A stretch of 64,000 nt of DNA, taken from Candidatus Rifleibacteriota bacterium. GTDB taxonomy: Bacteria; Muiribacteriota; Ozemobacteria; Ozemobacterales; Ozemobacteraceae. This document shows positions 59,560 to 64,000 of this stretch, one piece after another. Where the stretch lies: positions 1 through 64,000 of the forward strand of contig JADFYG010000013.1 in assembly GCA_015233155.1 (NCBI GenBank). The letters run 5' to 3'. Under the pieces are notes generated by a model. It made no database searches. It was not told the origin of the DNA and saw only the letters and a list, made by a program, of their open reading frames with translations. The translations under genes were made by a program, and so were the position numbers. Position 1 is the stretch's first letter; each line of letters begins with the position of its first letter.

Positions 59560-60765
59560 CTATTTCATCTTTGTGACCATCTCGAACAGTGGCATAAACA
59601 CTGACAGCGCGATGGCGCCGATCATGACTCCCATTCCGACAGTCATAATTGGAACCATTGCCGCCGTCAGCCCATCCAACGCTTCGGCGGTTTCCTGATC
59701 GTAGAAATCGGCCACTTTGGACAGCATTTTATCGAGATTACCAGTGTTTTCACCGACCTCCATCATTTTTATGACCATGAGCGGAAAAAGGGAATCGCCC
59801 TTGATGCTTGCTGTGAGCCCTTTGCCTCCCTGGACTCCAATGATCATTTTTTCCACGACGGCCTCTAGAGCTTTGTTGCCCATGACGGACCCCGTTATCT
59901 TCAGAGCATTCATGATCGGGACTCCTGCGCCCAGAAGAGAACAAAATGTGCGTGAAAAACGGGATAGAGCAACCTTCTTTGTAATCGGACCCACGATTGG
60001 GAGGGAGATGGAAAGCCAGGAGATAGCCGATTCTCCTGTGTCGGTTTTTGCAAAAGCATAGATAGCCGCACAGAAAGCGATGGTCCCACCAACCCACAGC
60101 ATCCAGTTCTCGAGCATCGAATCCGAAAGAATAATCATGGTCTTTGTTATTATGGGCAGTTCGACCTTCATCTTTTTGAACATCTTCGTAAAGTTCGGGA
60201 AAATCTTGACCAGCAGAAACACTACGCAGAGAATGGCCATAACCAATTGCACGACCGGAAGAGTCAACGCTCCCTTGACCTTTCCGCGCATTTTGGAATC
60301 AGCCTCGGCGAAGTTCGCCAGCCGTAACAGAACCTGGTCGAGAATACCGCCTGTTTCGCCAGCCTCGCACATATTACAGAAGATGTTGTTGAATATTTTA
60401 GGATGCTTGCGCAACGCGGAAGAGAAGGTTTGGCCCGACTGAAGACTGCGGCCGACATCTTCCAGGCATGATTTCAGTGCGGGATTTTCGGCCTGGTCAG
60501 CCATGATGCCGACCGCCTCTACCAGCGGAATGGAGGAACCGACGAGCGTCGCAAGGTTTACTGTAAAGACCATGAGATCTTTTTGACTGACTCCGCCGAA
60601 ACCGAGAGCCAGACTGAGTCCGCCAGTCTTTACCTCAGTCGCTCTGACCAGATAGAAGCCTTTGTCCGAAAGCATGGCGGTAAGAGCCTGCATGTTCGAG
60701 GCTTCGATGGTGGTTTTTAAGAGTTCACCCTTGTCATTTTTTACCTGGCATTCATATTTGGCCAT
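59560..60765 (-). CDS. pilC: Inner-membrane platform protein PilC/GspF
   Basis: 401 residues with two T2SSF domains (about 65-190 and 268-390): LVGSSIPLVEAVGIMADQAE, CNMCEAGETGGILDQVLLRL and LLGAGVPIMNALKITGSVMG, MMEVGENTGNLDKMLSKVAD. Hydrophobic spans occur at about 168-190, 215-235 and 375-395. It forms the membrane platform rotated by the assembly ATPase. It lies 78 bases downstream of pilB in the same direction. Confidence 0.95.
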   Translation of the reverse strand: MAKYECQVKNDKGELLKTTIEASNMQALTAMLSDKGFYLVRATEVKTGGLSLALGFGGVSQKDLMVFTVNLATLVGSSIPLVEAVGIMADQAENPALKSCLEDVGRSLQSGQTFSSALRKHPKIFNNIFCNMCEAGETGGILDQVLLRLANFAEADSKMRGKVKGALTLPVVQLVMAILCVVFLLVKIFPNFTKMFKKMKVELPIITKTMIILSDSMLENWMLWVGGTIAFCAAIYAFAKTDTGESAISWLSISLPIVGPITKKVALSRFSRTFCSLLGAGVPIMNALKITGSVMGNKALEAVVEKMIIGVQGGKGLTASIKGDSLFPLMVIKMMEVGENTGNLDKMLSKVADFYDQETAEALDGLTAAMVPIMTVGMGVMIGAIALSVFMPLFEMVTKMK

Positions 60766-60843
60766 AAAACCTCAACAATACTTAAAAAAATACGTCTGAA
60801 TATTACTAAGGGAGAACGTTGCTATTGATGGTCTCATGAAGCA

Positions 60844-62526
60844 TTAATCAGATCGTGTAAGACCGAAGACTTCCTCCGGCGTCGTCAGACCTTGCGCAAA
60901 TTTCAGCGTGACGTCTTCGCGAAGCGTTTTCATGCCGGCCTTCACAGCTTCGCGGGCGATATCGTCATTCGATCCCTTTTTGATGATCATGCTTCGGATA
61001 CTTTCATTGGTATAAAGGACTTCATGGATACCTACGCGGCCTTTATATCCCGTTTGCGCACATTTTTCACAGCCCTTGCCGCGATAATACGTACCGTTGA
61101 TCGCTTCGGGCGGAAGAAGCAGTTCGCTGATAAGATCGGGAGTGATCGTTCTGTCGATTTCCTTGCAGAATTTGCAGACTCGGCGTGCCAGACGCTGAGA
61201 AACAACGCAGAGAAGTGCGGCGGCGATCAGGAAGGGCTCAATTCCCATATCGATCAGACGCCCGGGTGTGGAGGAGGAATCGTTTGTATGCGCTGTCGCG
61301 AAAACAAGATGACCGGTCATGGCCGCTTCGATTGCGATAGTTGCCGTTTCCGTGTCGCGAATTTCTCCAAGCATGATTACATCAGGGTCCTGTCGTAAAA
61401 AAGCCCGCAATACCGTCGCAAAATCAAGATGAATCTCAGAGCGCACCTGTACCTGATTGATAAACTTCAACTTGTACTCGACCGGGTTTTCAACGGTACA
61501 GATATTCATGTCCGGGCCTTTGATGTCGTTCAGGCAGGCATATAATGTCGTCGTTTTACCCGAACCTGTCGGGCCGGTCACAAGAATCATGCCGTTTGGC
61601 GCGGCAATAGCCTTCTTGAGCTTCTTGAAATTTTCAGGTGTGAAGCCCATGTTGTCGAGGGAAACCTGCACGTTCGATTTGTCCAGTATACGCAAACATG
61701 TTTTTTCGCCCCAGGACGTCGGAATCGTGTTTACGCGAAAGTCTATCTGTTTGTCCATGATGACCATCTGAATACGGCCGTCCTGTGGTAGCCGCCGTTC
61801 AGAAATATCCATCCCGCTGAGTATCTTTATGCGGGACACGACTGAAGCCAGGGCTTCGGGCTGAAGTGTCATCGCGACGAGGAGGCTGCCGTCTATGCGC
61901 AGTCGCACGCGCAGTTCTCCTTCATCCGGCTCTATGTGGATATCGGATGCACCCTTTTGCACGGCTTGCGTTAAGATCATATTGACAAGCTTGATGATAG
62001 GAGTTTCTTCGCCGGCTTTCTTGAGATTTTCAAGTGCGGCGTTGCCACCCTTTGCCACATCATCGCCAATCTGGTTTAAAGCTTCGGCCATGGCTCCAGC
62101 GACATACAATTTGTCGATCGCCTCATTGATCTGATTTTCTGAGCAGATGGCCCTGACAACTTCACAATTATTCTGGAACTGAATTTCGTCTATGATGAAT
62201 ACGTCAAGCGGATCGGCCATGCCGATCATCAGACTCTTGCCATCAAACGAAATAGGGACCAGAAGATGCTTTCGCGCGATTTTTTCCGGGATCATCTTGA
62301 GGACTTCCGGTTTTATCTCCATCTTCGTCAGGTCGACGAACGGCACCTTGAGTTGTTTTCCCAGAATGGGCAGCAGCTTGCTCTCGTTGAGAGAGCCGAG
62401 TTCTATCAGTACCTGGCCTATGCGTTTTCCACGCTTTTTCTGTTCGGCCAGAGCGATATTGAGATCTTTTTCAGCGATGTGACCTGCTTCGATCAGCATC
62501 TCTCCGATTTTTTTGCGTTTGAACAT
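60844..62526 (-). CDS. pilB: Assembly ATPase PilB/GspE with MshEN c-di-GMP-binding-type domain
   Basis: 560 residues. Residues 6-58 contain two 24-residue motifs spaced by exactly five residues (KIGEMLIEAG...AEQ, then RIGQVLIELG...GKQ), the layout of the MshEN c-di-GMP-binding domain; the first Arg is Lys here. The ATPase core has Walker A GPTGSGKTTTLYACL, VENPVEY, RQDPDVIMLGEIRDTETA and ATAHTND. A CxxC...CxxC zinc site (RVCKFCKE, GCEKCAQTGYKGR) is intact. It powers pilus extension or secretion. No retraction ATPase (PilT) gene is in the window. Confidence 0.95.
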   Translation of the reverse strand: MFKRKKIGEMLIEAGHIAEKDLNIALAEQKKRGKRIGQVLIELGSLNESKLLPILGKQLKVPFVDLTKMEIKPEVLKMIPEKIARKHLLVPISFDGKSLMIGMADPLDVFIIDEIQFQNNCEVVRAICSENQINEAIDKLYVAGAMAEALNQIGDDVAKGGNAALENLKKAGEETPIIKLVNMILTQAVQKGASDIHIEPDEGELRVRLRIDGSLLVAMTLQPEALASVVSRIKILSGMDISERRLPQDGRIQMVIMDKQIDFRVNTIPTSWGEKTCLRILDKSNVQVSLDNMGFTPENFKKLKKAIAAPNGMILVTGPTGSGKTTTLYACLNDIKGPDMNICTVENPVEYKLKFINQVQVRSEIHLDFATVLRAFLRQDPDVIMLGEIRDTETATIAIEAAMTGHLVFATAHTNDSSSTPGRLIDMGIEPFLIAAALLCVVSQRLARRVCKFCKEIDRTITPDLISELLLPPEAINGTYYRGKGCEKCAQTGYKGRVGIHEVLYTNESIRSMIIKKGSNDDIAREAVKAGMKTLREDVTLKFAQGLTTPEEVFGLTRSD

Positions 62527-62798
62527 GATGGCTATGATTATACCACCCCTTAATTGATTCGCGAAGTATGCTGTATTTTGCTCTTTGAGAGCAATGGAAG
62601 TTCATTTTTTTCTGATTTCAGTGGTAATGAAACACGATAAAATGCGCGATATTTCGAGATAATGTGCAAAAACAGAAGAAATATTGGAATAACCGTATTT
62701 GAGCGGAATGGGATACTCTAATACTATCCCCACACACAGTGGAAAATGTTGGTTTCCATTATCTCTTTAGTTCCGGTAAGATATTGGAGGAGTGTGTT

Positions 62799-64000
62799 TT
62801 GTACATCAGTTCGAAATCAAATAAGATCATCAGGAATTTACTTGGCTTAATCGTTGTTGCCTTAATGATCGTTCCTCTCACGGCGAGAGTTGGTCTGGCA
62901 GAGGTACTTAAGAATACTACCCCCGAAAAAGGTGTTCGTGTGGGTAAGATCGGGGCATACCTCAAGGGCCTGCCATCGCAGCATCATAGTCGCCGTATAA
63001 CTGAACAATCAAACAAACAGATAATAACGATGGAACCTATAAAACCAATAATAGGGCTTCCACTTACTACTCCGGATGAGCACATCAACAGCAAAGAGAT
63101 TAATGTGGGTTCCGGTTCCGGTCGTGTTGGACTCAATGCAATCCCGGCCAGAAAGCCACAAAGCGATCCGTATATCGAAAGACTGGCGGAGTTGTTAAAA
63201 AAGAGCCACGAGGTCAGACTTTCAGGCGAAACGCCAACCAAAGTGTCGGCCAAAGTTCCGACTAAAGCATCGGCAAATGCTCCGACTATAGTTCTTACAA
63301 CAGCTACGATTAAAGCTCCGGTCAAAGTTTCGACAAAAGTGTCGCAGAGTGATCCTTATAATGAAAGACTGGCAGCGCTTCTGAAAAAATATCAGGAAAA
63401 AAAACTTCCTGATACTGGCGTTGTTGATGCTCCTCGAATTGATCTTCCTGGTAATATCAGAAAGAACCCCGTACTTCCGGAACGAATTACTATTTCTGTA
63501 CCCGACAATGATGTCGCGACACATTCTGCCATTGAAACCAAGACTCAAGAGGAGATAAATCCGGAGTTCGCGAAATCTATTTTAAATCCGAAGCACACTG
63601 AAAAATTCAAGGGTATCGGTTTTGCCAATCATCGGGGGGCCCTGGGTGTCTTCAAGACGGCTTCTGCCTTCGGATCGGCTGACCCGCAGTGGTCTTTAGG
63701 AGTTCATGCACGCTATGATCACTTCAAGTATCTGGATGGCAAGAGTGGCGTGATAAACGGGAATCGCTGGCTTTATCCAATAAGTCTGGTCTATTCCGGC
63801 GACAAATTAATGGCAGGAATCGTGATGCCGTTCCAAAGTTGGACAGTAGGGTCAGAAAAACAATCAAATACCGGATCTGTCAGCCTGAGTGACTATCAGG
63901 ATCCAGAGCTTCGGTTGTCATACCAGACATGGAAAAGCCGGAACAGTGAAAATGCGATTGCCGTATATGTCTCCGGGAAGATGTCCGGAGGCGCATATCA
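62799..64000 (+). CDS. Secreted protein, probable outer-membrane beta-barrel (3' end outside window)
   Basis: An open frame of 400 codons running off the window. It begins with TTG behind GGAGG (62786-62790, 8-base spacing) and encodes a signal peptide (LLGLIVVALMIVPL, ending GLA/EV). Two copies of a QSDPY-ERLA-LLKK unit (about residues 120 and 182) flank a Lys/Val/Ser/Pro/Thr-rich linker (TKVSAKVPTKASANAPT). The last 130 residues have alternating beta-strand character typical of outer-membrane barrels (SLGVHARYDHFKYLDG; ELRLSYQTWKSRNSENAIAV). The gap 62527-62798 before it contains a TGGAAA/TTTCCA hairpin and no gene. Confidence 0.8.
   Translation, partial: MYISSKSNKIIRNLLGLIVVALMIVPLTARVGLAEVLKNTTPEKGVRVGKIGAYLKGLPSQHHSRRITEQSNKQIITMEPIKPIIGLPLTTPDEHINSKEINVGSGSGRVGLNAIPARKPQSDPYIERLAELLKKSHEVRLSGETPTKVSAKVPTKASANAPTIVLTTATIKAPVKVSTKVSQSDPYNERLAALLKKYQEKKLPDTGVVDAPRIDLPGNIRKNPVLPERITISVPDNDVATHSAIETKTQEEINPEFAKSILNPKHTEKFKGIGFANHRGALGVFKTASAFGSADPQWSLGVHARYDHFKYLDGKSGVINGNRWLYPISLVYSGDKLMAGIVMPFQSWTVGSEKQSNTGSVSLSDYQDPELRLSYQTWKSRNSENAIAVYVSGKMSGGAY

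Overview
The window looks like a chromosomal segment of an uncultured bacterium with a Gram-negative (two-membrane) cell plan. It encodes a secretin, a LolA-like carrier, a periplasmic parvulin, several lipoproteins and a class of tetratricopeptide-repeat (TPR) proteins. RNase Y, YmdB-type phosphodiesterase, many TPR/zinc-ribbon/coiled-coil proteins and a PilMN-type pilus locus would fit candidate phyla such as Riflebacteria or its neighbours. That placement is a guess from gene content, not a phylogeny. No rRNA, tRNA, CRISPR array or insertion sequence was seen.

Layout. Bases 1-9378 (+ strand) carry a truncated TPR protein, pgeF, pdxJ, a fibronectin-III lipoprotein, a two-domain parvulin, rny and ymdB. 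A thioredoxin-like gene with a CxxS site runs the other way at 9383-9736. From 9859 to 21167 lies a long + strand run: an unknown protein, a LolA-like protein, a NucS-like protein lacking the expected catalytic lysine, a large TM2-TPR protein, a DegS-type kinase and an NtrB/NtrC-type pair. Several of these overlap by ATGA. Bases 21463-29188 (- strand) carry a lipoprotein, a PAS kinase, a WzyC-TPR membrane protein, a DUF192 lipoprotein and PTS enzyme I. Bases 29287-31907 (+) carry surE, a nitrilase and birA, closed by a 25-bp-stem bidirectional terminator. Next come a Thr/Pro/Ser/Gly-rich exported protein (-), a YvyF-like zinc-ribbon protein and a coiled-coil/zinc-ribbon/TPR protein. Then come valS, tyrS, thrS, two small genes and a class III nucleotidyl cyclase (to 46284).

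The most interesting region is 46542-62526, a type IV pilus / type II secretion-like assembly locus on the - strand. In the direction of transcription it holds a MshEN-type ATPase (PilB/GspE), PilC/GspF, two GspG-like pilins, a fused PilM-PilN protein, PilO, a membrane-anchored PilP/GspC-like protein, a small lipoprotein and a secretin. Two polytopic membrane glycosyltransferase-like genes of the GT-C type sit antisense inside it. One has the DHH and FWDMG signature of STT3/PglB/AglB oligosaccharyltransferases and diverges from the pilins. The other is flanked by two diverged ~250-bp direct copies of the pilin-3'/pilM-5' junction, the footprint of an insertion or duplication that split the locus. 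The two pilins share near-identical, near-consensus sigma-70 promoters. Together this suggests pilin (or secreted-protein) glycosylation by an oligosaccharyltransferase built into a pilus locus. A class III cyclase nearby and a c-di-GMP-binding-type ATPase suggest second-messenger control.

Intergenic DNA is rich in two kinds of short repeats: GTAGGG-headed palindromes whose stems vary by compensatory changes, and clusters of an ATCTGTG-TTCATCTGTGG unit. The window ends inside a secreted, probable beta-barrel protein (62799 onward) that starts at a TTG codon behind a strong ribosome-binding site.
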